Positions 8,779 through 16,235 of a stretch of 64,000 bases of DNA are shown here, one piece after another (position 1 is the stretch's first letter; every line of letters starts with the position of its first letter). The notes below the pieces were generated by a model. That model saw only the letters and a list, made by a program, of their open reading frames with translations. It was not told the origin of the DNA and did not search any database. The position numbers and the translations under genes are program-made. The stretch lies in contig NZ_WAAU01000013.1 of assembly GCF_008806755.1 (NCBI RefSeq), forward strand, positions 18,876 through 82,875. The letters are read 5' to 3'. Origin of the DNA: Tenacibaculum aiptasiae. GTDB taxonomy: Bacteria; Bacteroidota; Bacteroidia; Flavobacteriales; Flavobacteriaceae.

Positions 8779-10239
8779 CTATTTTATAGGAGTGTTCTTT
8801 AAAATTTCCAATAAAAACTTCCAATACTTTTGAGTCGAAGAAATTTGAGCACGCTCATCAGGAGAATGTGCTCCTTTAATATTAGGTCCGAAAGAAACCA
8901 TATCCATGTTAGGATAGTTTTGACCTAATATTCCGCATTCTAATCCAGCATGACAAGCGGCTACATTAGGTTTTTCTCCATGTAAATCTTCATATAATTT
9001 TGTAACCGTTTGTAATATTTCTGAATTTACATTTGGCAACCAACCTGGATAAGATCCAGAAAACTCTACGTTAAATCCTGCTAATTCAAAAGCAGCACGC
9101 AATGAATTCGCTAAATCCCATTTGTTTGTTTCAGAAGAAGAACGTGTTAAACATCCTATTTTAATGTTTCCTTCTTTAACAATAACACGTGCAATATTGT
9201 TAGATGTCTCTACTAATCCTTCAATATCTGGACTCATACGATATACTCCGTTTAAAGCTGTGTATAAAGATTTGATTAAACCTTCTTGAACTCCTAAATC
9301 CATTACTTTATTTGGAGTTTCTGTAGGTGTTAATTCAATAGCTAAATTAGGTTCTAAAGTTGCAAATTCAGCTTTAATACTATTGATTAATTCGTGAATT
9401 TCAAATAAGAAAGGTTCTTTAGAAATAGAGTCGATTACTACAGTAGCAAAGCTTTCACGTGGAATAGCGTTGCGTAAGCTTCCTCCGTTTATTTCAGAAA
9501 CACGTAAGCCAAAATTGGTAAAACCATCAAATAATAAACGGTTCATTATTTTGTTGGCATTTCCTAAACCTTTAATGATGTCCATTCCTGAATGACCACC
9601 GTTTAATCCAGTAATTGAAATTTGAAAAGCAGTGGTGTTTTCTGGAGTATCTTCTTCGTTGTAAGTTCTAGTAGCTGTAATATCTACACCACCAGCACAC
9701 CCCATACCAATTTCATCATCTTCTTCGGTGTCTAAATTTAATAAGATTTCACCTCGTAAAATTCCACCTTCAAGTCCCATAGCGCCAGTCATACCAGTTT
9801 CTTCATCAATGGTAAATAAAGCTTCAATAGCTGGGTGTACAATATCAGTTGATTCTAAAACCGCCATAATAGAAGCAACTCCTAATCCGTTATCGGCTCC
9901 TAAAGTAGTTCCGTCAGCTTTAACCCAATCACCATCTACAAACATTTTGATTCCCTCAGTGTCGAAATCAAAATCAGTATCGGCATTTTTTTGGTGAACC
10001 ATGTCTAAATGACTTTGCATTACTATCATTTTACGGTCTTCCATACCTGCTGAAGCTGGTTTGCGGATAATTACATTTCCAACTTTGTCAACCATGGTTT
10101 CTAAATTTAAGTTATTACCAAAATCAACCATAAATTGAATTACTCTTTCTTCTTTTTTAGAAGGACGAGGTACAGCATTTAAGTCAGCAAAATTTTTCCA
10201 AACTGCCTTAGGTTCTAAGTTTTTTATTTCAGAATTCAT
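8779..10239 (-). CDS. pepD: Aminoacyl-histidine dipeptidase (cytosol nonspecific dipeptidase, M20C)
   Basis: 486-residue M20 metallopeptidase that hydrolyses Xaa-His and other dipeptides in the cytoplasm. Start region EPKAVWKNFADLNAVPRPSKKEE is typical of PepD. Metal and catalytic residues are visible: SHLDMVHQ (His near 80), GADNGLGVA (bridging Asp), DEETGMTGAMGL (catalytic Glu pair) and the C-terminal GAHSPDERAQ histidine. No signal peptide. It is divergent from recR and ends in its own terminator, so it appears monocistronic. Confidence 0.95.
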   Translation of the reverse strand: MNSEIKNLEPKAVWKNFADLNAVPRPSKKEERVIQFMVDFGNNLNLETMVDKVGNVIIRKPASAGMEDRKMIVMQSHLDMVHQKNADTDFDFDTEGIKMFVDGDWVKADGTTLGADNGLGVASIMAVLESTDIVHPAIEALFTIDEETGMTGAMGLEGGILRGEILLNLDTEEDDEIGMGCAGGVDITATRTYNEEDTPENTTAFQISITGLNGGHSGMDIIKGLGNANKIMNRLLFDGFTNFGLRVSEINGGSLRNAIPRESFATVVIDSISKEPFLFEIHELINSIKAEFATLEPNLAIELTPTETPNKVMDLGVQEGLIKSLYTALNGVYRMSPDIEGLVETSNNIARVIVKEGNIKIGCLTRSSSETNKWDLANSLRAAFELAGFNVEFSGSYPGWLPNVNSEILQTVTKLYEDLHGEKPNVAACHAGLECGILGQNYPNMDMVSFGPNIKGAHSPDERAQISSTQKYWKFLLEILKNTPIK

Positions 10240-10333
10240 TGTGAATTGTTAGTTTAGTTTTAAAGTACGAAGATACTTTTTTTAGATGAAATATATTGGT
10301 CGTTTCTTAGTTGAAAAATTGTAAATTCGCAGC

Positions 10334-10954
10334 ATGGATTTTTCATCAAAATTATTAGAAAATGCAGTGAATGAAGTAAGTCGATTACCAGGTATTGGTA
10401 AGCGAACAGCGCTTCGTTTGGTGTTACATTTATTAAAGCAACCTAAAGAAAATACAAAGTATTTAGCAGAGGCTTTAACCAACTTACGTAATGAGGTGAA
10501 TTCATGTAAGAAATGTCATAATATTTCAGATACTATTTTATGTGACATTTGCAGTAATCCAAACAGAAATGAAGAAATTGTTTGTGTGGTTGAAGATATC
10601 CGTGATGTAATGGCTATTGAAAGTACTGCACAATTTAAAGGTTTGTATCATGTATTGGGAGGTAAAATCTCACCTATTGAAGGTATTGGACCTCAAAATT
10701 TAAAAATAGAATCGTTAGTTGAAAAAGTTAAAGAAGGTGAAATTAAAGAGTTGATTTTTGCTTTAAGTTCTACTATGGAAGGTGATACCACAAATTTCTA
10801 CATATATAAGCAGATTGAAAAATACAATATAACTACTTCTACCATTGCAAGAGGTATTGCTGTAGGAGGGGAATTAGAGTATGCTGATGAGGTTACCTTG
10901 GGAAGAAGTATTGTTAATAGGATTCCATTCGAGCAATCAATTAAAGGTAGTTAG
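10334..10954 (+). CDS. recR: Recombination mediator RecR
   Basis: 206-residue RecR, which with RecF/RecO loads RecA at gaps. Helix-hairpin-helix near residues 18-30 ([14 protein letters not shown]), a C4 zinc finger (Cys58, Cys61, Cys70, Cys73: CKKCH...CDIC), and a Toprim domain beginning [13 protein letters not shown] at about 84. C-terminal [16 protein letters not shown] matches the Walker-B-like tail of the family. Length is standard. It stands alone between divergent pepD and convergent hxlR. Confidence 0.97.
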   Translation: MDFSSKLLENAVNEVSRLPGIGKRTALRLVLHLLKQPKENTKYLAEALTNLRNEVNSCKKCHNISDTILCDICSNPNRNEEIVCVVEDIRDVMAIESTAQFKGLYHVLGGKISPIEGIGPQNLKIESLVEKVKEGEIKELIFALSSTMEGDTTNFYIYKQIEKYNITTSTIARGIAVGGELEYADEVTLGRSIVNRIPFEQSIKGS

Positions 10955-10971
10955 TTTTTTTTTAAAGACTG

Positions 10972-11289
10972 TTATTCATTTTTCATTAATTCCAATCCAA
11001 AGTTTTCTATTTGCTCAAGTATTGGTAATACTTTTAATCCTTTATCAGTAAGAGAATATTCAACTCTTGGTGGAATTTCTGGGTAGGCTTTTCTATTTAA
11101 GATGTTAGAGGAGGTCATTTTTTTTAATTCTTGAATTAGCATTTTCTCACTAATCTCAGGAATTAATCTTTTTAACTCTCCAAATCTTCGTTTTTCATTT
11201 CCTATTTCATATACTATTTGTAAAGTCCATTTTCCACCTAATATTTTTAAAGCAGTGGCTACAGGGCATTTATTTTCATTTTTTTTCAT
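10972..11289 (-). CDS. HxlR family winged-helix transcriptional regulator
   Basis: 105-residue HxlR/MarR-like winged helix protein: CPVATALKILGGKWTLQIVYEI at the N-terminus, FGELKRLIPEISEKMLIQELKKM as recognition helix, and YSLTDKGLKVLPILEQI at the end. Such regulators often sense redox or reactive electrophiles through the conserved N-terminal Cys (present, near residue 8). It is divergent from the SnoaL-like lipoprotein gene at 11406, and repeats suitable for operators lie between them, so it probably controls that gene and itself. Confidence 0.9.
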   Translation of the reverse strand: MKKNENKCPVATALKILGGKWTLQIVYEIGNEKRRFGELKRLIPEISEKMLIQELKKMTSSNILNRKAYPEIPPRVEYSLTDKGLKVLPILEQIENFGLELMKNE

Positions 11290-11314
11290 GAGATAAATGT
11301 TTGATTATCAGTTT

Positions 11315-11354
11315 TACATACTTTTTTGTATGTACCGTACTTATTTGTATGTAC
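11315..11354. promoter_or_regulatory. Operator-like repeats between hxlR and the SnoaL-like gene
   Basis: TACATAC (11315-11321) and GTATGTA (11328-11334) form an inverted repeat, and TTTGTATGTAC occurs twice, at 11325-11335 and 11344-11354, exactly 19 bp apart. The repeats sit just upstream of a promoter (TTG 11355-11357; TAGTTTTG 11378-11385). HxlR proteins bind paired short repeats of this kind in divergent intergenic regions; binding here is inferred. Confidence 0.6.
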
Positions 11355-11385
11355 TTGTCTATTAGTTTGTTAAGGTATAGTTTTG
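11355..11385 (+). promoter_or_regulatory. Bacteroidota-type promoter for the SnoaL-like lipoprotein
   Basis: TTG at 11355-11357 and TAGTTTTG (TAnnTTTG consensus) at 11378-11385, spacer 20 bp, about 20 bp before the ATG at 11406. It overlaps the right end of the operator-like repeats and lies inside the longer possible reading frame, which supports the later start codon. Confidence 0.6.
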
Positions 11386-11405
11386 TAGGCGAAAATCAAA
11401 AGATT

Positions 11406-11870
11406 ATGAATAGAATAGTAATAGTATTAATTACGAGTTTAGCTTTCACAGCTTGTGTAAAAACAGAAAAAATGAATAATAGAAATGAAATAGCAAAACA
11501 GTATTATCAAATTTTAGATAATGGAATAGCGGAAAATATGAATAATCTCCTAAGTGATACTTTGATTGATCATGATGGACATGGAGGAAATGCGGTTAAA
11601 GAGATTAAAGGATTGACTTTAGCTTTAAAAAATGGTTTTTCAAATTCTAAACATGAATTTGGGGTTATAGAATTAGTAGGTGATGATAAAGTTTTTGTTC
11701 GTTGGCGAATGACAGGAAAACATACTGGAGAATTTTTTGGAGTTCCTGCTACTAACAAAGAAGTGAATTTTGTTGGGCATGATTTAATGAAAATTAAAAA
11801 TGATAAAATTGTTGAGATATGGCACGTTGAAAATCTTTTGGCTATGTTTGATCAAATGAAATCAGAGTAA
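11406..11870 (+). CDS. SnoaL-like (NTF2-fold) ester-cyclase-type lipoprotein
   Basis: 154 residues from the ATG at 11406; the frame stays open back to 11301, but a promoter overlaps that part and only the later start yields a lipoprotein signal (ITSLAFTAC). The body follows the SnoaL/polyketide-cyclase-like pattern: NEIAKQYYQILDNG, DTLIDHDGHGG, VFVRWRMTGKHTGEFFGVPATNKEV and DKIVEIWHVEN. These small barrels bind or modify hydrophobic molecules; the true substrate is unknown. Likely under control of the divergent HxlR regulator. Confidence 0.82.
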   Translation: MNRIVIVLITSLAFTACVKTEKMNNRNEIAKQYYQILDNGIAENMNNLLSDTLIDHDGHGGNAVKEIKGLTLALKNGFSNSKHEFGVIELVGDDKVFVRWRMTGKHTGEFFGVPATNKEVNFVGHDLMKIKNDKIVEIWHVENLLAMFDQMKSE

Positions 11871-11874
11871 TAAT

Positions 11875-11912
11875 AAAAAACCTCTCTATGTGTTGTAATA
11901 GAGAGGTTTTTA
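11875..11912. terminator. Bidirectional terminator
   Basis: Stem AAAACCTCTCTA / TAGAGAGGTTTT (11877-11888 with 11899-11910), loop 10 nt, with A and T tracts on the outer sides. It lies between the convergent SnoaL-like gene and LRR gene and can serve both. Confidence 0.85.
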
Positions 11913-11935
11913 TTGTTAAAGCAAGGTAAGTTTTT

Positions 11936-13315
11936 TTACATAAATGAGTTAGCATCACTATCGAAACCTACAAATAAAATATCACCAAAAGCTTCTCTTA
12001 ATTCCTTACGTTTTTCAATAGAAAACTTATTAGGTATTACTCTTACTTCTCTCAGTTTTGGAAGAGAAAGTAGTTCTTTGGGTAAATCTTCTAAAGGATT
12101 TCCGCCTAGTTCAATGCTTTCAAGTGATGTTAGTTGTAGAAGTTCTTTAGGAACTGAATGGAATGAATTGTTAGAGATTACTAAAGTTTTTAAGTTTTTT
12201 AAGTTGGTAATAGATTTTGGGAGTTGTTCTAACTCATTCGAGTTTAAATTAAGCCAAGTAAGACTTTGTGGTAATTCTGAAAATTCTTCTATATTGTTGT
12301 TATGAGCGCTTAAAGAGTCTAATTTTGGGAGTTTTTCTAAAGGAGGGAGTTTTGTTAGTTGATTATACTCAATATTTAATCGTTTTAACTCTGCTAACTC
12401 AGCTAATTCGTTTGGTAAATGACTTAAATGATTGTTTGATATGTCAAATACGTTTAGGTTTTGTAGTTTGGTAATGTTTTGACTTATACTTTTTAATTTA
12501 TTATGTGATAGGTCTAAATCTTTTAGTTTGGATAAAGAGAATAATGTATCAGGAAGGTCTTTTAGGTATTCGTTTTTTGCTTTAATTTCCTCTGCATTTT
12601 GAAAGAGTCCAATTTCTTCTGGTATAACTCCTTCTTTAGAACCATTGCTTCTAATCCATTTTGTTGAAATGTTATGTTTTTCACCAAAAAAAGCATAATA
12701 CCCTTTTTCTAGAGCTTCAGGTATTGTTTTTTTGTATTCTTCACGGAGAGATAATTTGTAAACAACAGGCTCTTTAGAATTAAATATCATGTCGTATTCT
12801 GAGTCATGCCATAAAGCACTAGATATTAAATAAGTGTCATGTTTTTTAAGTTGTTTAAATTCTTTGGTTTTTATAGAATGAATGGCTGCCGTTTCAACAA
12901 GTCCTAAAAACAATTCTTTAAAAAGATCTAATTCAATCTCCATTTCATTGTACCATTTGTCAATACCTCCAAATATTTGGTTTATTATATCTGTTAAATC
13001 AATTTCCCAATCTAGCCAATCATCATCGCCCCATTCTTGGTATTCGCTTTCAGAACCAAAATAAAGAGTTACTCCGTTGTTGTAATAATCATCCCAATTT
13101 ATGGCAATGGTACCTATGTTTTCTTCGAAAAGAATTTTTTTATATGCTGATTGCAAGCGTTGTTCAATTTTTATTAGATCGGTTTTCCAATCCCAGTTTT
13201 CAAGTCGCTCAATAATTTCTGGATGGTCTTCTTTTATCCATAAATTTTTAGTTTTTTTTAAATAAATTAAGGCTTCGTGTATATAGCTGCTAATATTTTC
13301 TTTGTAATTACTCAT
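11936..13315 (-). CDS. Leucine-rich repeat protein with unknown N-terminal domain
   Basis: 459-residue cytoplasmic protein without signal peptide. Residues about 1-215 form an acidic, Trp-rich domain I do not recognise (WGDDDWLDWEIDLTDI near 95). Residues about 235-440 hold about nine LRRs of the bacterial type (LKDLDLSHNKLKSI, LKRLNIEYNQLTKLP, LKTLVISNNSFHSVP, LESIELGGNPLEDLP). Such LRR proteins mediate protein binding. It opens the accessory stretch and has, 138 bp upstream, a promoter-like repeat shared with the gene at 14544-15446, so the two may be co-regulated. An immunity or effector-binding role is possible but unproven. Confidence 0.75.
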   Translation of the reverse strand: MSNYKENISSYIHEALIYLKKTKNLWIKEDHPEIIERLENWDWKTDLIKIEQRLQSAYKKILFEENIGTIAINWDDYYNNGVTLYFGSESEYQEWGDDDWLDWEIDLTDIINQIFGGIDKWYNEMEIELDLFKELFLGLVETAAIHSIKTKEFKQLKKHDTYLISSALWHDSEYDMIFNSKEPVVYKLSLREEYKKTIPEALEKGYYAFFGEKHNISTKWIRSNGSKEGVIPEEIGLFQNAEEIKAKNEYLKDLPDTLFSLSKLKDLDLSHNKLKSISQNITKLQNLNVFDISNNHLSHLPNELAELAELKRLNIEYNQLTKLPPLEKLPKLDSLSAHNNNIEEFSELPQSLTWLNLNSNELEQLPKSITNLKNLKTLVISNNSFHSVPKELLQLTSLESIELGGNPLEDLPKELLSLPKLREVRVIPNKFSIEKRKELREAFGDILFVGFDSDANSFM

Positions 13316-13453
13316 TTTCTGTTTTCATATTTAAAAATTCTAACACTCGTAATGCTTTTCAGTTCTATATTTGTTAAGACTCTGTCCTGAAATATTGAAT
13401 GGAGTTAATGGAAGAATAAGGATTTTAGATTCTTTTTTTAAGCTTTTCTTAGG

Positions 13454-13475
13454 ATGTAGCTAATATACTTAAAAG
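13454..13475 (-). promoter_or_regulatory. Promoter-like 22-bp repeat, copy 1
   Basis: ATGTAGC, one variable base, then AATATACTTAAAAG; identical in 21 of 22 positions to 15466-15487. Read on the minus strand it contains TATATTAG, close to the TAnnTTTG -7 element. It lies upstream of the LRR gene. Confidence 0.5.
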
Positions 13476-13550
13476 TAAATTTATTTTTAAAGTGTGTTAG
13501 TGTCAAATATCCATTAAAAAATGTATTTAGTTGTGTTTTTTTGTATGATA

Positions 13551-13610
13551 ATTAGGATATAGTTTTTATTATATTCGGCCCCCTGAATAAAATAAACTAT
13601 AGAAGTTTTT
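13551..13610. repeat. Dispersed imperfect-palindrome element, copy 1
   Basis: About 60 bp whose reverse complement matches 52060-52120 with few differences. The core (13558-13601) is itself an imperfect palindrome, TATAGTTTTTATTATATTCGG opposite CCCTGAATAAAATAAACTATA arms, with the centre GGCCCCC. It lies in the 397-bp gap between the LRR gene and the 13713-14168 gene; besides it and the promoter-like repeat I see nothing else there. Confidence 0.7.
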
Positions 13611-13712
13611 GGTATCTATTTTACTTTTTAAGAGTAAAAAAATCAAAGTATTAAAACTTTATCGAAACATTTTATGGATAGATATGGATTCCCCTTAAGT
13701 AATTGATGTTTC

Positions 13713-14168
13713 TTAGAGTTGTTCTATTATCATAAACTTTCTGAAAACATCAGTAAACTGTTCTCCAGCATATTTGGCTAATTCAGGACTTTTAAAACAA
13801 AGATGAGAACCTACGTCTGAAAATGTAACCCAACGACCATGGTCATCATAGCGAAATCCAGAAGAGCTCATTTTAAACCAAGGATAGTATTTGTGTTCAT
13901 CAGGATTACTCCAATCAGGAACCCATTCTTCATTTAAAGATTTGCATAATAATTCAATGATGTACTGATACTTTAAATGTTTTGGGGTGTTTTCAAACAT
14001 TTTGTCAAGTCTTTCTTGTGTAATGTTATTATCATCCAAAACATCCTGAATAGTTTTGATGGCTTCCGTTATTTTTTTAGGTATAGCCTCAAGTTCAATT
14101 TCACCTGTTTCTTTGTCGAAATTTTTTACGATAAATCCTTTAGGGATTTCAATTTTTAATGTTTCCAT
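13713..14168 (-). CDS. Conserved phage/mobile-region-type protein of unknown function
   Basis: 151 residues, no signal peptide. N-terminal METLKIEIPKGFIVKNFDKETGEIELE and C-terminal WVPDWSNPDEHKYYPWFKM, SSGFRYDDHGRW, GSHLCFKSPELAKYAGEQFTDVFRKFM are a pattern I have seen in hypothetical proteins of Bacteroidota prophages and integrated elements. Function not known. It stands alone within the accessory stretch, with no other phage gene adjacent. Confidence 0.65.
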   Translation of the reverse strand: METLKIEIPKGFIVKNFDKETGEIELEAIPKKITEAIKTIQDVLDDNNITQERLDKMFENTPKHLKYQYIIELLCKSLNEEWVPDWSNPDEHKYYPWFKMSSSGFRYDDHGRWVTFSDVGSHLCFKSPELAKYAGEQFTDVFRKFMIIEQL

Positions 14169-14373
14169 AATTTTTGTTTTTAATTAATAATTACTCCTTA
14201 GGGAGTTTTTTATGTTCTATTAATTATAATAAAATTGATGTTATGAAGAATTTTAAAAAAAGAAAGCTCTTTGAGTTAGTAGTTAATTGTAGTATTAAGA
14301 AGAAGTATGAAAGACAGATTATTAACTAAAGATTGGTTTTGAAAAAGCTTTTGTTGCTTTTTTAATTAATAAT

Positions 14374-14422
14374 ACTAACTGCACATGGGAAATTGAGGGA
14401 AATCATTATTAGTGCAGTTAGT
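14374..14422. repeat. 11-bp inverted repeat in a gene-free gap
   Basis: ACTAACTGCAC (14374-14384) and GTGCAGTTAGT (14412-14422), loop 27 nt, in the 375-bp gap 14169-14543. A weaker hairpin, AAAAAGC / GCTTTTTT at 14342-14362, with T-run on both sides, could end the gene at 14544. No coding sequence is seen in the gap. Confidence 0.5.
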
Positions 14423-14543
14423 TGTTGTCTAAGATTGTTTGTTTAATTATTTCTGTAAATGTATAGCAAGTAGAATGTTGTTTTTGTAACAAATGTTACA
14501 AATTAAAAGAAAATATTAGTTTAAGATGTTGTTAGTTTTAAAA

Positions 14544-15446
14544 TTAAATTATAATTGTTTTATTGTAGTCGTCCCATTTTTGTAAGAGAAAAGATTCAAT
14601 ACTTGTGATTTCACTTTTTGTTAATAGTTTTTCAAAATGTTGTACATAAGAAATGATGTATTTTTTATAATATTCAAATGAGCCATCTTTTAATCTAAAA
14701 TGAAAAGACTTCCATTCTTGAAATTCGTTTAAAATACTTTCTAGAAAAATATCTCTACTTCTTTTGTTGTTAAGTGATTTTTCAAGGCCATTTTCTATAA
14801 AACGATCAAACTGTTCTTTACCGGCTTGTCCACAGCAGCTAATGTTTCTTGCAATTGCTAGTTTATGGGTCTCAACACACCAACCGTATTTTTTTAAGAT
14901 AGCTTCGATATCCCATATTTGTTCAATTTCATGTTCTAAATCATTGGTTCTTAAAAATTGAATATAATACGGAATCCATTTTTTATTTTGGTGAACTAAT
15001 GAAAGTATGGCATGAGTTCCAGCTGGAGGTCCTTGGTCATATTCGTTTCTTATTATTAATCGATTGCCATCTTCACCATTATCGGTGGTTTTGCAATATT
15101 CTATAATTAGTGAGGTTAAACTTTCGTGTTTAGCAGCTAATTCAAAAAAAGATGGTTCTTCTAATGTGATAGAAGTGTTAGTATTATCGATAAATTTTAT
15201 CTCAAATTTTATGCTATCTAATCTATTGCAGTTGTGAGGAGTTATGTTAGTTTGTTCGTCGGGATATAATAGTTTTATTTCTTTAATAGAAGTAATTATG
15301 GTTTCAAGTATTTGCTTTAAATCTGTTTCGTTTAAATGATTATCTGAAAGATCTTTAGTTAAAATTTTTTCATGTAGAACTTCTTTTTCTTCATAGTTAT
15401 CACCGATTAAACCAAAAGCATTTATAAAAATATTTATCTCGTTCAT
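14544..15446 (-). CDS. Unknown cytoplasmic protein, accessory stretch
   Basis: 300 residues from the ATG at 15446. The frame is open to 15623, but that part covers the terminator of the preceding peptide gene and a promoter-like repeat (15466-15487), so the later start MNEINIFINAFGLIG is right. Mixed alpha/beta, acidic, with notable CVETHKLAIARNISCCGQAGKEQFDRFIENG near 210 and a C-terminal helical part. I do not recognise the family. It follows a double-glycine leader peptide gene, but a terminator stands between, so an immunity role is only a guess. Confidence 0.6.
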   Translation of the reverse strand: MNEINIFINAFGLIGDNYEEKEVLHEKILTKDLSDNHLNETDLKQILETIITSIKEIKLLYPDEQTNITPHNCNRLDSIKFEIKFIDNTNTSITLEEPSFFELAAKHESLTSLIIEYCKTTDNGEDGNRLIIRNEYDQGPPAGTHAILSLVHQNKKWIPYYIQFLRTNDLEHEIEQIWDIEAILKKYGWCVETHKLAIARNISCCGQAGKEQFDRFIENGLEKSLNNKRSRDIFLESILNEFQEWKSFHFRLKDGSFEYYKKYIISYVQHFEKLLTKSEITSIESFLLQKWDDYNKTIII

Positions 15447-15465
15447 AGATGTAATGGAAGTTAGT

Positions 15466-15487
15466 ATGTAGCGAATATACTTAAAAG
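15466..15487 (-). promoter_or_regulatory. Promoter-like 22-bp repeat, copy 2
   Basis: Second copy of the repeat at 13454-13475 (21 of 22 positions equal). On the minus strand it carries TATATTCG, near the TAnnTTTG consensus, and lies 20 bp upstream of the ATG at 15446. Confidence 0.5.
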
Positions 15488-15515
15488 AGAATGATGTTTT
15501 GTGGTTGGGAAGAAT

Positions 15516-15540
15516 TAAAAAGCTCTCTGAAAAGAGAGCT
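15516..15540 (-). terminator. Terminator of the first leader-peptide gene
   Basis: AGCTCTCT-GAAA-AGAGAGCT at 15521-15540, a perfect 8-bp stem with a tetraloop, followed on the minus strand by TTTTTAATT. It begins 16 bp after the stop of the peptide gene. Confidence 0.85.
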
Positions 15541-15555
15541 AGTTTAGTAAATATT

Positions 15556-15768
15556 TTATCTTTCGTTGAAAGAAAAATTAGTTGGGCTACCATGTCCATG
15601 ATGTAAACACCAGAAAGTACCACCTTGAACTACTGAGTTCATTGATTCTGCAGTAGCTTCAAATACAGTTCCATCTCCACAAGTAACTGAACCATATCCT
15701 CCTCCTTTAATTGATTGTAGTTCTTCTTTGTTTAAAGTTGTACCTAAGTTTGAAATGTTGTTTATCAT
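15556..15768 (-). CDS. Double-glycine leader peptide, bacteriocin/natural-product precursor type (copy 1)
   Basis: 70 residues from the ATG at 15768 (the frame is open further up, but the homologous second peptide starts at the equivalent Met). The leader MINNISNLGTTLNKEELQSIKGG is the Bacteroidota GG-leader pattern; cleavage after GG (residue 23) would release a 47-residue Gly/His-rich core with two cysteines (VTCGDG...FWCLHHGHG). Such leaders are cut and exported by C39-peptidase ABC transporters, none of which lies in this window. Upstream it shares AAGTTTCTCAAAT and the TTAYGRWKTTACCTTA motif with the second peptide gene at 55191-55370. The product could be a bacteriocin, signal peptide or modified peptide; no modifying enzyme is adjacent. 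Confidence 0.8.
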   Translation of the reverse strand: MINNISNLGTTLNKEELQSIKGGGYGSVTCGDGTVFEATAESMNSVVQGGTFWCLHHGHGSPTNFSFNER

Positions 15769-15781
15769 AATATAAAAATTT

Positions 15782-15833
15782 AAGTTTCTCAAATAAAGGT
15801 AATTAAGACGTGTGATTTAAGGTAACTTCATAA
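15782..15833 (-). promoter_or_regulatory. Promoter region of leader peptide 1 with shared motif
   Basis: On the minus strand TTATGAAGTTACCTTA (15833-15818) matches the consensus TTAYGRWKTTACCTTA found in front of the second peptide gene. About 20 bp downstream comes TTTATTTG (15797-15790), one base from TAnnTTTG, inside the shared sequence ATTTGAGAAACTT. The ATG follows 21 bp later. Confidence 0.55.
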
Positions 15834-15921
15834 ACGTAAGTAAGAAATGTATATGCGATTGATTGTGAGTAAGAAATCAATTTGTATAGTTTTCTTAGGA
15901 GAGAAGCAATTTTTTTTGAAA

Positions 15922-16056
15922 TAAAAAAGAAAAGAAGCTGTCCCCCCGGATACTTCTTTTCTAAATTAACTAATCAATCAAACTATTAAAAAAACTTTTA
16001 GTTTATACTTCAAAGATAGTAGGAGATGGTAGTTGTTTTATTGAAAATTAGATGAA
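15922..16056 (-). ncRNA. Putative small RNA unit, copy 1 (promoter plus terminator, duplicated at 51.7 kb)
   Basis: On the minus strand TATCTTTG (16018-16011) fits TAnnTTTG, and a 9-bp perfect stem GAAAAGAAG / CTTCTTTTC (15929-15937, 15953-15961) with the 15-nt loop holding GTATCCGGGGGGACAG is followed by TTTTTTAT. The predicted transcript is about 80 nt. The same layout and much of the sequence recur at 51721-51866, including GATTGATTAGTTA before the stem and TTCATCTAATTTT about 40 bp upstream. No start codon is conserved, so an untranslated RNA is the better reading. Confidence 0.55.
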
Positions 16057-16235
16057 TAGAGTGAAAGTGTAGTTGAGGTGTGGTAATGTGTAATTAAAAG
16101 AAAAAAAGATGTTAGTTTACTTAGTTGAATGGTGTTGTAAATGTATTTGTTATGATTTTTTATGTATAAAAATATCTCCAAATTTAGTTGGATAAGATAA
16201 AAAATAGAGGATGTAAGAAAAGAGAGGGGATAGGG

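Noticed and set aside
11913..12305. 130-residue plus-strand frame opposite the LRR gene
   Set aside because: Serine/leucine-rich mirror of the LRR coding strand; the LRR repeats on the minus strand are unmistakable.
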